Below the pieces are notes generated by a model. That model was not told where the DNA came from, made no database searches, and was given only the letters and a program-made list of their open reading frames with translations. A DNA stretch of 64,000 bases from Azorhizobium sp965227945 (GTDB lineage: Bacteria; Pseudomonadota; Alphaproteobacteria; Rhizobiales; Xanthobacteraceae), in contig CBDDGQ010000006.1 in assembly GCA_965227945.1 (NCBI GenBank), forward strand, positions 1,550,001 through 1,614,000, given 5' to 3'. Both the position numbers and the translations under genes were made by a program. Shown here piece by piece: positions 8,690-17,404 of this stretch (position 1 is its first letter; each line of letters begins with the position of its first letter).

Positions 8690-8910
8690 TCATCGCCCCA
8701 CTCGGACACGGCATCGATGAAGGCCTGATCTGCACCGGCATGCGCGCTTGTGGCGACGGCCAGCGACTGACGTCGCGCCTCTGCCTGGAAGGAGGGCGCC
8801 CGCACATCCGGCACCCAGATCTGGATCGGCCGAAGCCCCTGGGTGCGCAATCGGGCGCGATGCTCGCTAACCTTCACGCGCGAGGGCTTGGGCGTGGACG
8901 CGGATGACAT
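8686..8910 (-). CDS. Antitoxin, MazE-like DUF3018 family
   Basis: This 74-residue protein has the DUF3018 pattern: VSEHRARLRTQGLRPIQIW, then VPDVRAPSF and EARRQSLAVA, ending in an acidic FIDAVSEWGDE. DUF3018 proteins are antitoxins paired with MazF-type toxins; the N-terminal part probably binds DNA and the acidic tail should wrap the toxin. A GAGG ribosome site is about 10 bases before the ATG. It overlaps the toxin gene by 4 bases, and a perfect palindrome 16 bases upstream is the probable autoregulatory operator. Confidence 0.85.
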   Translation of the reverse strand: MSSASTPKPSRVKVSEHRARLRTQGLRPIQIWVPDVRAPSFQAEARRQSLAVATSAHAGADQAFIDAVSEWGDE

Positions 8911-8925
8911 AGCGGCGGCCTCATG

Positions 8926-8939
8926 AGTTACATGTAACT
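8926..8939. promoter_or_regulatory. Probable toxin-antitoxin operator palindrome
   Basis: AGTTACATGTAACT is a perfect 14-base palindrome, 16 bases upstream of the antitoxin start. Flanking bases continue the symmetry imperfectly (ATG before, ATCAT after). Its position in the expected promoter, and the habit of MazE-type antitoxins of binding such palindromes, make it the likely autoregulatory operator. Confidence 0.6.
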
Positions 8940-9035
8940 ATCATGGGGCGGGCTTTTCTGGCCAGTCCGTCTGGATGAAAAAGGTTCGACAGGCTGCCAC
9001 GTCCCGCGGCCGGTTTCCCGCTGGACCGATCCCGT

Positions 9036-10439
9036 CTACCCGAGCGCCGCCAATTCCCCCGGCAGGGCGTAGGCCCACTGGCTGATGGTGCCGGCGCCCA
9101 GGCAGATCACATAATCGCCGGGCTTGGCGCGCTCGGCCACCAGAGCGGCCAAGGCTTCCGGCCCCGGCATGCCGATGACGCTGCGGTGGCCGCGGGCGCG
9201 CAGGCCCTGCACCAGATGCTCGGCGTCCGCCCCGGCGATGGGCGTCTCACCAGCCGCATAGACCGGGGCGACGATCACATGGTCGGCGTCGTTGAAGCAG
9301 GTGCAAAAATCGTCGAACAGCGAGGCGAGGCGGGTGTAGCGATGCGGCTGCACCACGGCAATCACCTGGCCTTCGGTGGCGGCGCGGGCGGCGCGCAACA
9401 CGGCGGCGATCTCCACCGGATGATGGCCGTAGTCATCGAAAATGCTGGCGCCGTTCCAGTCGCCGGTGCGGGTGAAGCGCCGCTTCACGCCGCCGAAGCC
9501 GCCCAGCGCCTCGACGATCTTGGCATCACTCATGCCCAGTTCGCGGGCGACCGCAATGGCGGCGGTGGCATTCAGCGCATTGTGCTTGCCCGGCATGGGC
9601 AGCTTGAGGCCGTCGATGCGATGCTCGGTGCCGCTGAGGCGATCGCGGAACACCACAGCGAATTTGGTGATGCCGCCCTTCAGGTCCACATCCACCAGGC
9701 GCACGTCCGCCTGCGGGTTCTCGCCATAGGTGATGATGCGGCGATCCTCGATGCGGCCCACCAGGGCCTGCACCACCGGATGGTCGGTACACATCACCGC
9801 AAAGCCATAGAAAGGCAGGTTTTCCACGAAGCTGCGGAAGGCGTCCTGCACCTTGTCGAAGGTCTTGAAATGGTCGAGGTGTTCGGGATCGATATTGGTG
9901 ACGATGGCCACTTCCGCCGGCAATTTCAGGAAGGTGCCGTCGCTTTCGTCCGCCTCCACCACCATCCAGTCGCCATCGCCGAGGCGGGCGTTGGTGCCAT
10001 AGGCATTGATGATGCCGCCATTGATGACGGTGGGGTCAAGCCCGCCCGCATCCAGCAAGGTGGCCACCAGCGAGGTGGTGGTGGTCTTGCCATGGGTGCC
10101 GGCGATGGCGACACAGCTTTTCAGCCGCATCAGCTCGGCCAGCATCTCGGCCCGGCGCACCACCGGCAGGCGCTTGGCGCGGGCGGCCAGCAATTCGGGA
10201 TTGTCGCGCTTGATGGCGGAGGACACCACCACCACCTCGGCGCCGTCGATATTCTCGGCCCGGTGGCCGATGGCGACCGCAATGCCATTGTCGCGCAGGC
10301 GCTTGACGTTGGCGCTCTCGGCCACGTCGGACCCCTGCACGGCATAGCCGAGATTGTTCAGCACCTCGGCTATACCGCTCATGCCGATGCCGCCGATGCC
10401 GACGAAATGAATGGAGCCGAGCGCCTCGGGAAGCTTCAT
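9036..10439 (-). CDS. murC: UDP-N-acetylmuramate--L-alanine ligase MurC
   Basis: MurC adds L-alanine to UDP-MurNAc in the cytoplasm using ATP. The 467-residue protein begins MKLPEALGSIHFVGIGGIGM, with the dinucleotide-like glycine loop that marks MurC. The ATP loop AGTHGKTTTTSLV is near residue 109, the Mg-binding segment NIDPEHLDHF near 175, and the C-terminal ligase region includes DDYGHHPVEI and VQPHRYTR. The frame extends upstream of this start, but the added residues do not fit the family. It follows murG by about 100 bases and is separated from murB by the inserted toxin-antitoxin and exporter genes. Confidence 0.97.
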   Translation of the reverse strand: MKLPEALGSIHFVGIGGIGMSGIAEVLNNLGYAVQGSDVAESANVKRLRDNGIAVAIGHRAENIDGAEVVVVSSAIKRDNPELLAARAKRLPVVRRAEMLAELMRLKSCVAIAGTHGKTTTTSLVATLLDAGGLDPTVINGGIINAYGTNARLGDGDWMVVEADESDGTFLKLPAEVAIVTNIDPEHLDHFKTFDKVQDAFRSFVENLPFYGFAVMCTDHPVVQALVGRIEDRRIITYGENPQADVRLVDVDLKGGITKFAVVFRDRLSGTEHRIDGLKLPMPGKHNALNATAAIAVARELGMSDAKIVEALGGFGGVKRRFTRTGDWNGASIFDDYGHHPVEIAAVLRAARAATEGQVIAVVQPHRYTRLASLFDDFCTCFNDADHVIVAPVYAAGETPIAGADAEHLVQGLRARGHRSVIGMPGPEALAALVAERAKPGDYVICLGAGTISQWAYALPGELAALG

Positions 10440-10541
10440 GCTGTGTATCCACCTAAGCGGGGCCGGCGGGTGTCGGGCAACCATTGCCGCGCGACCCGCC
10501 GAACCTGCCAATCCTCAATGTGCGGGCGCGCGCTCCGCCGA

Positions 10542-11675
10542 CTAGGCGGGGATCGGCGCGCCGCCCGCCAAACGGGCCACCAGATCGGCCAATCGCTCGG
10601 CGGCGTCTAGTACGCCGGCGCTTCTGGCCGCATCCGCCATGTTCGTCAATTCCTGCGGTGTCGCGGCCAGGCGCTGCAATTCCTGCGTGACCCGTGCGGA
10701 CGTAAAGTCCGCCTGTAGGATGGTAAGCGCACCGCCGCGCTCGGACAGCGAGCGGGCATTGGCCGCCTGGTCCTGATCCAGCGCGCCTGGCAGCGGCACC
10801 AGGAGGGACGGGCGCCCCAATGCCGCCAGTTCCGCCACGGTGGAGGCGCCAGAGCGCGAGATCACCAACTGGGCGGCGGACATGCGGACGGGCAGGTCCT
10901 GGAAGAACGGCGCCACGTCAGCCGCCACGCCGGCGCGGGCATAGGTGGCGCGCACGCGCTCCAGATCTTCCTCGCGCGCCTGCTGCACCACATGCACCCG
11001 CGCCCGCAGGCCGGGATCCAAAGCGGCGATGGCGTCGGGCACGATGTCGGACATCACCCGCGCGCCCTGGCTGCCGCCGAACACCAAGAGATTCAGCGGT
11101 CCGTCGGGCGGCACCGGCATATAGGGGATGCGGGCGGCCTCCAGCACGGCGGGGCGCAGCGGATTGCCGGTCCAAATGGCCTTGGCGGACAAAGCGGAAT
11201 CGCGGTCCAGGATGCCGGGAAAGCCGGTGGCGATGGCGGTGACGCGGGGCGCCAGCAGCCGGTTCGCCCTGCCCATCACCCCATTGGCCTCATGCACCAG
11301 ACTGGGCACGCCCAAAACGGTGGCCGCGAACACCGGCGGCACCGTGGGATAGCCGCCAAAGCCCACCACCACGGCCGGCTTCACCCGTCGGAGCACCGAC
11401 AGCCCCACCAGAAAGCCGGTGCCGAGCGCAAAGGCGGTCTTCGCCAGCGCCACCGGCGAGCGTCCGCGCACCGTATCGGCTGGCAGCACATGCAGGGTGC
11501 GGGCGGGAAAATGGCCGGCGTAGCGGGCGGCGCGGGCATCGGTGGCCAGATCCACTTCGAAACCGCGCCGCTTCAGTGCCCCAGCCAGCGCCTCGGCGGG
11601 AAACAGATGGCCGCCGGTGCCACCGGCGGCCAGCAGGATCAGGGGACGGACGGCCCCGGTCGCCGGGCTGCTCAT
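10542..11675 (-). CDS. murG: MurG, lipid II-forming GlcNAc transferase
   Basis: MurG transfers GlcNAc from UDP-GlcNAc to lipid I on the inner face of the membrane, giving lipid II. The 377-residue protein has the N-terminal glycine loop AAGGTGGHLFPAEALA near residue 16, the second loop VVGFGGYPTVPP near 100, and in the C-terminal nucleotide domain VFGGSQGARVMSD and SRSGASTVAELAALG. The ATG overlaps the ftsW stop by 4 bases, so lipid II synthesis and the ftsW glycosyltransferase are co-translated. The start is set by that overlap; the frame continues upstream inside ftsW. Confidence 0.97.
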   Translation of the reverse strand: MSSPATGAVRPLILLAAGGTGGHLFPAEALAGALKRRGFEVDLATDARAARYAGHFPARTLHVLPADTVRGRSPVALAKTAFALGTGFLVGLSVLRRVKPAVVVGFGGYPTVPPVFAATVLGVPSLVHEANGVMGRANRLLAPRVTAIATGFPGILDRDSALSAKAIWTGNPLRPAVLEAARIPYMPVPPDGPLNLLVFGGSQGARVMSDIVPDAIAALDPGLRARVHVVQQAREEDLERVRATYARAGVAADVAPFFQDLPVRMSAAQLVISRSGASTVAELAALGRPSLLVPLPGALDQDQAANARSLSERGGALTILQADFTSARVTQELQRLAATPQELTNMADAARSAGVLDAAERLADLVARLAGGAPIPA

Positions 11676-12868
11676 GCGGCCTCGGCGTGGGGGCCGTCGA
11701 TGGGGGTGGCGAGCACGCTGCCCTTGGGCGCGTGCATGGGCTCGCTCAAGGCAGCCATGGCCGAGGCACCGGGATGGCTGCGGGAGAGCGCCAGCAACAT
11801 GCCCATGCCGAAGGCGAGCGAGATCAGCGAGGAACCGCCATAGGAGATGAAGGGCAGCGTCATGCCCTTGGCCGGCATCAGGTGGACATTCACTGCCATG
11901 TTGATGGAGGCCTGGAGGCCGAACAGCATGGCCAGGCCCGTGGCGGCGAAGCGGGCGAACGGATCCTGCTCCTTCAGCGCCCGGTTGAGGCTGCGCAGGA
12001 TGATGAAGGCAAACAGCGCCAGCAGGATGAGGCACAAGATGATGCCGAACTCCTCCGCCGCCACCGCGAACACGAAGTCGGTGTGGCCGTCGGGCAGGAT
12101 GCGCTTGACCGTGCCTTCGCCGGGCCCCTGGCCCAGCCAGCCGCCATGGCGGAAGCTCTCCAGGGCGGTGTCCACCTGATAGGTGTCGCCGGTGGCCGGA
12201 TCGAGGAAGCGGTCGATGCGCTTGCGCACATGCGGGACCACATTATAGGCCAGCGTCAGGCCGCCGGCGCCGACGCCCACCAGCCCGACCATCCAGATCC
12301 AGCGCAGGCCGGCGAGGAAGAACAGGGCGCCCCACACCAGGCAGACCAGCGTGGTCTGGCCGAAGTCGGGCTGCATCACCAGCGGCAGCAGGACAGCGCC
12401 CAGCAAGCCGATGGCCAGCAATTGCGCGGGCATCTCCGGCCGCTTGCTGCTTTCGGCAAACAGCCAGGCGGCCAGCACCACGAAGGCGGGCTTCAAGAAT
12501 TCCGAGGGTTGCACGGTGATGCCGGCCAGGTTCAGCCAGCGTCGGGCGCCCTTGACCTCCGGGCCGATCACCAAGGTGGCGCACAGCAGCACGAAGAACA
12601 CCGCGAACACCACCACGCAGACCCGCCGGATGGTGCGCGGCTGCAGGAAGGAGGTGCCGAACATCACGATCACCGCCGGCACCAGGAACATCACCTGCCG
12701 GTCCACGAAGTGGAAGGGATCGGCAATGCCCAGGCGGGCAGCCACGGGGGGCGAGGCGGCAAGGCAGAGCACGATGCCCACCACCATGAGGACCAGCAGG
12801 CTGCCCAGCAGCAGGCGGTCCACCGTCCACCACCATTCGCTCAGCACGGTGCGGTCGGCGCGCGACAT
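11672..12868 (-). CDS. ftsW: FtsW, septal peptidoglycan glycosyltransferase (SEDS family)
   Basis: FtsW is a polytopic SEDS-family membrane enzyme that polymerises lipid II at the septum with its partner PBP3. The 398 residues from MSRADRTVLSEWWWTVDR give about ten hydrophobic segments. SEDS landmarks are present: GARRWLNLAGITVQPSEFLK, QPDFGQTTLV with the essential Asp region, and the C-terminal PFISYGGSSLISLAFGMG. Two further Met codons lie a few codons upstream, so the exact start is uncertain by up to 13 residues. It is followed by murG with overlap. Upstream, murD is replaced by an unrelated gene. Confidence 0.96.
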   Translation of the reverse strand: MSRADRTVLSEWWWTVDRLLLGSLLVLMVVGIVLCLAASPPVAARLGIADPFHFVDRQVMFLVPAVIVMFGTSFLQPRTIRRVCVVVFAVFFVLLCATLVIGPEVKGARRWLNLAGITVQPSEFLKPAFVVLAAWLFAESSKRPEMPAQLLAIGLLGAVLLPLVMQPDFGQTTLVCLVWGALFFLAGLRWIWMVGLVGVGAGGLTLAYNVVPHVRKRIDRFLDPATGDTYQVDTALESFRHGGWLGQGPGEGTVKRILPDGHTDFVFAVAAEEFGIILCLILLALFAFIILRSLNRALKEQDPFARFAATGLAMLFGLQASINMAVNVHLMPAKGMTLPFISYGGSSLISLAFGMGMLLALSRSHPGASAMAALSEPMHAPKGSVLATPIDGPHAEAA

Positions 12869-12985
12869 CATCAGAAGCATACTCCGGCGGGCTATGCCGG
12901 ACACCATGGGGCAGGCTTGGTTGACGGGGGATTAAGAGGGGACCGCCCCGATCAGGGTGGTGGCGCTTCCCGGATGGGCGCGCAT

Positions 12986-14302
12986 CTAGTTCCCCTGCAA
13001 CTGGTCCCGGTAGTTCTCGAAGGCGAGAGCGACCCATTTCAGGAACACGGTCTCGTTGGACCGATAGTCCGCGTGCAGCAGGGGATCGGTCCCCACCACG
13101 GCATGCATCTGCGTCAGCGCCGCGGCGATCAATTGCGCGCGGATGCTGCCATAGCTTTGGCGCTCCAATTGCCGCGGGCGGAAGTCGAAGCCGCCGATTG
13201 TCGGATTCCGGCTCGCGCTGAAGCCGATATCCAGTGAACCAGGCTCGACACCCTTGGCGATGCCGTCGGCGATCTTGATGGTCATATGCGGCACCGGGTT
13301 CTTGAAGCCGAACGCCGCGGCACGAGCGACCAGATTGTCGAGGAGCGGCTGAAGCCCGCTCAGGCGCACATAGACGACGAGCTTATCGGCCCGCGTGTGG
13401 AATGAAAGAGGTCCGCAGATCTTGAACGATTGAATGCTGTAGGTCGACGCCACGTCCCAAAGATGAGTGATGAGCCCCGCTGCAGCGTCAGCCGTAAAAT
13501 TCAGGTAAATGCGCCAAAGCTTTTCATCCCCTGCTCCATGTCCAGTCCTATAGAACACAAAATCAGAGCCATATGAGCGGTTGGTGAGCATCTCACCCCA
13601 GCGTGAAAGCGGCAAATCAATTCCATTGTGTTGCAGGTAGTGATATTTTGTCTTGCCTCGTCGCAGGGCGGGGAGCGCGGCGACCCATGCGCTCATGTCG
13701 GTCATTTCCGGCTCGATATGTTCGCTGTAAAGCCGATAGATTCTTCTTGCTAATGCCTCGTAGGGGCGGACGGCGACATCGTTCACCGGGTCGGGGGTTT
13801 CCGCTGAGTTTAGCAGAGTGAAGAGCTCCTCCCGCCGAGCCCAGACGATGGTCATGAAGTCGCGATCCAGCGGTCCCAGGGCAGAATCCGGATCCATGTT
13901 CCGGAACTTGGTCCGCATCTCCTCGACCAGTGCGGCCGGGACGAATTCCAGCACCTCCACCAGGGTCGCCTGCAGCCGCGCCGATTTATCCGGCTCCGTA
14001 TACTGGCGGCGAAGGGACGCTAGGCCCTGATAGGCTTCGCGCCGGTCCAGGATATCCACGTTGTGCTCGGCGGCGGCGCGGAACACCGCGATAATGGGGT
14101 CGTGAAAGGTCTGGTCGTTGAGGACGGACTGTCTGGCCGCAGCTGAGCTGGTCCAATTGTCCACGGTGCGCAGCAGCGCCCGAGAGCCGAGCGAAAACCG
14201 CCCGGTGGTGGCGTTGAACTCCAGTTTGACCGTGCCACGCTGTTGGGTCAGCGTCGCAAAAAACGCGAGGTTGCGCCGGTATTCGTCCGCTGCGGTCGGC
14301 AT
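12986..14302 (-). CDS. Unrecognised protein, possibly HopA1-like; probable insertion in the dcw cluster
   Basis: This 438-residue protein was not firmly recognised. It is soluble-looking, without signal peptide or membrane segments. The C-terminal half (WRIYLNFTADAAAGLITHLW, then FHTRADKLVVYVRLSG, PHMTIKIADGI and SYGSIRAQLIAAAL) loosely recalls HopA1-type effector-like proteins, in which a charged RAD.xVxY strand and a late S.G..R element occur; this is a memory-based impression, not a search. The start was chosen for GGAG 6 bases before the ATG. The coding DNA is clearly less GC-rich than its neighbours, for example around 13480-13640, which suggests transfer. It lies directly upstream of ftsW, where murD is expected. 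Confidence 0.8.
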   Translation of the reverse strand: MPTAADEYRRNLAFFATLTQQRGTVKLEFNATTGRFSLGSRALLRTVDNWTSSAAARQSVLNDQTFHDPIIAVFRAAAEHNVDILDRREAYQGLASLRRQYTEPDKSARLQATLVEVLEFVPAALVEEMRTKFRNMDPDSALGPLDRDFMTIVWARREELFTLLNSAETPDPVNDVAVRPYEALARRIYRLYSEHIEPEMTDMSAWVAALPALRRGKTKYHYLQHNGIDLPLSRWGEMLTNRSYGSDFVFYRTGHGAGDEKLWRIYLNFTADAAAGLITHLWDVASTYSIQSFKICGPLSFHTRADKLVVYVRLSGLQPLLDNLVARAAAFGFKNPVPHMTIKIADGIAKGVEPGSLDIGFSASRNPTIGGFDFRPRQLERQSYGSIRAQLIAAALTQMHAVVGTDPLLHADYRSNETVFLKWVALAFENYRDQLQGN

Positions 14303-14515
14303 GGGGCGCTCCATAGGATTCCATTGCAGGCCCTCAAGCCGGCCGTCGCGCCACGTTGAGGGCTTTGGAACAGTCCACGGAAAAGTGCCCGGCCGCGAAG
14401 GTCGCAGCAAGTGTTGAGCGGCAAAATGAGGCTGATAGGGCCGTTAATTGTCAGCGACTCAAGTGCATCCCTGCCGTGGTGCGTCCAGACCTTGACGCCG
14501 GCAAGTAGAGGTTGC

Positions 14516-14532
14516 GCCCCCCTCCGGGGGGC
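14516..14532 (-). terminator. GC stem-loop abutting the LVIVD gene stop
   Basis: The arms GCCCCCC and GGGGGGC pair perfectly around a TCC loop, immediately after the stop codon of the minus-strand LVIVD gene. No T run follows on that strand, so it is a weak terminator candidate. Confidence 0.35.
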
Positions 14533-15843
14533 TCACCCCTCGTAGCGCAGCACGTGCAGGCCGGCGTTCCAGTCGCTGAGATAGACAATGCCGTCCGGTT
14601 GCACGTTCACGTCGCAGCTCTGCGGCGCCAGAGCGTTGCCGGGGCGGGGGTCAAGGATGCGGGTGGGCGGCGGGGGCACGAAGCTTGCCACCTCGCGCGG
14701 GGCAAAGGCGTTGCGGATGTCGAACACCCGCAGGCCGGCATTGTGATAGGTGGCGAAGATCAGATCCTCGCTCTGGAAGGTCTCCGGGCGGTTCTCATGC
14801 AGATTGTGCGGGCCGAAATTCTCGCCGGGGCGGCAGAAGGACTGGTCGGTGGGGGTCGGCAAGGTCGCGATGGACACCGGATTGGCCGGGCTGCGCACGT
14901 CATAGATCCAGGTGTAGCTGAGCCCCTTGGCGCAGTTGAAGCCGGAGCTTTCATCCAGGATCACCGCCAGCTTGCGCCCCGGCAGCGGCAGAGGGGTGTG
15001 GGTGCCGCCCGGAAAGGGCGGGGCGGTGTTCACATGGGAGATGAGCTTCGGCTTAGTCTTGTCGGAGAGGTCCAGCAGGGCGGTGCCGCCGTCGCGCCAG
15101 GCCGCATAGCCGGTATCGCCGGCGACGATCATATGGTGCAGGGCGACGCGCTTGTTGGACCAGGACGGGGTCTCGCCGCCCTCCTTCCACATGCCGGGAA
15201 TCCACCATTTGCCGACGATCTCCGGCTTGGTCGGATCCTGGATGTCGGCGATCACCAGGATATGGTCGGTGAAGCCGTCCATATGGGCCGAGAGATAGGC
15301 GTAGCGCCCGCCCGCATACCACAGCCGGTTGATGCCAATGCCGGGGATGTTGAGGAAGGCGATCTCGCGCGGCTCGGCCGGCTTGGAGATGTCGTAGATC
15401 TTCAGGCCAGCGGCGAAGTCCGCCTTGCCGGCCATGCTCCCGCCGAACGACTGCTGGTAATAGGAGACGCCGGGATTGTACTTGCCAATGGTGGGGATGT
15501 CGGCGCCGCAGGCCAGCAGCAGCAGGTCGCCGTTGGTCTGGAGATGGTGGGTCCGGGTGTTGGGCGGCGCCGCCACGAAACGCAGGGGCGTCGGCTTCGC
15601 GGGATCGGCCACGTCCATCACCGTAAAGCCGTTGCTGAACATGTGCCCGACGTACAGAATGTTGCGGCTGACCATCACCTGCACGCCGTCCGGGCGTCCG
15701 CCCTGATCGCTATAGGCCAGATGTGTTAGCCGGCCAGCCATGGGCAGGGTCGCGACAGGCCCAGCGGATACGGAAGCCTGGGCCAGGCGAGGAAGGACCA
15801 GCCCGGCGAGACCCGCCAAGCACATGCGGCGCGACAATGACAT
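14533..15843 (-). CDS. LVIVD-repeat beta-propeller protein with Tat-like signal
   Basis: The 436-residue protein begins MSLSRRMCLAGLAGLVLP, a twin-arginine-like signal ending near AQASVSA, so export to the periplasm is likely. The mature part repeats short strands such as NGFTVMDVADPAKPTPL, LKIYDISKPAEPREI, ILVIADIQDPTKPEI, TWIYDVRSPANPVSI and LRVFDIRNAFAPREV. These are LVIVD repeats, which build beta-propellers in cell-surface or secreted proteins of mostly unknown function. A PHNLHENRPETF segment adds His/Asn/Glu residues that could bind metal. The frame is open far upstream, but the signal peptide fixes the start. It diverges from the AAA ATPase gene. Confidence 0.85.
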   Translation of the reverse strand: MSLSRRMCLAGLAGLVLPRLAQASVSAGPVATLPMAGRLTHLAYSDQGGRPDGVQVMVSRNILYVGHMFSNGFTVMDVADPAKPTPLRFVAAPPNTRTHHLQTNGDLLLLACGADIPTIGKYNPGVSYYQQSFGGSMAGKADFAAGLKIYDISKPAEPREIAFLNIPGIGINRLWYAGGRYAYLSAHMDGFTDHILVIADIQDPTKPEIVGKWWIPGMWKEGGETPSWSNKRVALHHMIVAGDTGYAAWRDGGTALLDLSDKTKPKLISHVNTAPPFPGGTHTPLPLPGRKLAVILDESSGFNCAKGLSYTWIYDVRSPANPVSIATLPTPTDQSFCRPGENFGPHNLHENRPETFQSEDLIFATYHNAGLRVFDIRNAFAPREVASFVPPPPTRILDPRPGNALAPQSCDVNVQPDGIVYLSDWNAGLHVLRYEG

Positions 15844-16038
15844 GAGACCTCCCCTAAGATTCGCGGCCCTGCGGCCCTCGACCGACCACCTCCACGATAA
15901 CGGTTTCGCCCAGCACAACTGAAGTCTTGTTCGTCCACTGTCCCGCCTCTTTTGCCGCCCCCGACGTGTCCGTTTGCAGCGCCCCGTGCCCAGATGTGGC
16001 CGTCCGTCCTTCTGCGGCGGCCCAATGAGATCCGACTC

Positions 16039-16632
16039 ATGACCCATGCCCATTTGTTCGTGCTCACCGGCGGCCCGGGATCGGGCAAGAGCACGCTGAT
16101 CGCAGCGTTGCAGCGCCTGGGATATGGCGTCACGCCGGAAGCGGGTCGCGGCGTCATCCAGGATCAACAGGCCATCGACGGCAGCGCTCTGCCCTGGGCC
16201 GACCGCGCGGCGTTTGCCGAGCTGATGCTGAGCTGGGACATGCGCTCCCATCACATGGTGCGCACGGTCTCCGGCCCGGTGTTCTGCGATCGTGGGGTGC
16301 TGGATGTGGTGGGCTATCTCGCCCTGTGCGGGCTGCCCCTTCCGCCGCATGTGGCGCGCGCCGCCGAAGCGTTTCGCTACAACCGCCAGGTGTTCGTCGC
16401 CCCGCCTTGGCTGGCGATCTTCCACCCCGATGCGCAGCGCAAGCAGGACTTCGCCGAGGCGGTGCGCACCCATGACCAGATGGTCGCCACCTATCGGGCG
16501 TATGGCTACACGCCGGTGGAACTGCCCCGCACCAGTGTGGAGGGGCGGGTGGCGTTCATTCTGCGGCAGATCGGCGCCGCCACCGACGCCACCGACACCC
16601 CCGCGCAGGCACGCCGCGCGGGGCCGGACTGA
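16039..16632 (+). CDS. AAA family ATPase (AAA_28-like)
   Basis: The 197-residue protein has a Walker A loop FVLTGGPGSGKSTLIAAL at the N terminus and then EAGRGVIQDQQ and VFCDRGVLDVVGYL, the pattern of small stand-alone predicted ATPases (AAA_28). Conserved features also include the C-terminal segment HDQMVATYRAYGYTPVELP. The biochemical role of these proteins is unknown; kinase-like activity on a small molecule is possible. The start MTHAHLFVL fits the family; in-frame codons upstream are not conserved. It diverges from the LVIVD gene and is followed 180 bases later by a J-domain gene on the same strand. Confidence 0.85.
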   Translation: MTHAHLFVLTGGPGSGKSTLIAALQRLGYGVTPEAGRGVIQDQQAIDGSALPWADRAAFAELMLSWDMRSHHMVRTVSGPVFCDRGVLDVVGYLALCGLPLPPHVARAAEAFRYNRQVFVAPPWLAIFHPDAQRKQDFAEAVRTHDQMVATYRAYGYTPVELPRTSVEGRVAFILRQIGAATDATDTPAQARRAGPD

Positions 16633-16812
16633 GCGGCGCCGGCACCCGACCGCACCCCGACCCGCGGCACCCTTCACGGTCGGCCCCCGGCGCGCCGGAT
16701 TTTGGCGCCGAACCTGCATGGCGTGGTGCAGCGTCCGGCGGCGGCGATCCCTTTCCGACAAACGGCAGGATCCGGCGCCGTTCACGCATGCCAACGCAGG
16801 AAAGCGCGTCGC

Positions 16813-17286
16813 ATGACGGACATCGGGGTCTGGATGATCTGGAACGGCTCCTTGGGCATCCTCGATCTGGTGAGGATGGGTCCGGTCGAAGGTGGCGCGG
16901 GCGGCCGAACCGCCTGGCTGGCGCCGCCTTACGACATGGTCGGGCCGTTCAGCTTCGATGACCTCGAGACCCACGGCCGGATCGCCTTTGGCGCCTGCCT
17001 GGTGATGTCGCGCCAAAGGTGGCAGGCCGATCAGGTCGACCTGCGTCGGGAGGGGCTGAAGCTCCGCCAAGCCCTCCTGAGGCAAATGGCGCCCGACCGC
17101 CATGCGGGGTTTCGCGACATTCTGGACCTGCCGACGCGGGGCCCCCTGCAGCCGTCCGACATCACCGCTGCCTTCCGCCGCCAGGCCAAGACGGCCCATC
17201 CCGACGCCGGCGGCAGCGCCGCCGATTATCGCCGCATCGCCGAGGCGCGGGATGCGCTGCTGGCGCAGTGCGATCGCGCCTCGTGA
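16813..17286 (+). CDS. Small protein with C-terminal J domain
   Basis: The 157-residue protein ends in a J-domain-like segment: LQPSDITAAFRRQAKTAHPD followed by AGGSAADYRRIAEARDALL, with the HPD motif that stimulates Hsp70 ATPase. The N-terminal 100 residues (MTDIGVWMIWNGSLGILDLV...) match no domain known to me. It may act as a DnaK co-chaperone for an unknown client. The start was set at MTDIGVW, with AGGAAA 13 bases upstream; earlier in-frame codons read through GC-rich non-conserved sequence. It follows the AAA ATPase gene and is convergent with comM. Confidence 0.75.
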   Translation: MTDIGVWMIWNGSLGILDLVRMGPVEGGAGGRTAWLAPPYDMVGPFSFDDLETHGRIAFGACLVMSRQRWQADQVDLRREGLKLRQALLRQMAPDRHAGFRDILDLPTRGPLQPSDITAAFRRQAKTAHPDAGGSAADYRRIAEARDALLAQCDRAS

Positions 17287-17404
17287 ACGGAATCGGCTGA
17301 GCGGACGCGCCACGCGACGGCGCACGTGCGGAACTTGGAGGGCACGGCGCAGCCCTTCATCGCACAGCCTTTGATCGGGCGGCCTTTGGGCAAGCGCGGC
17401 GCGC

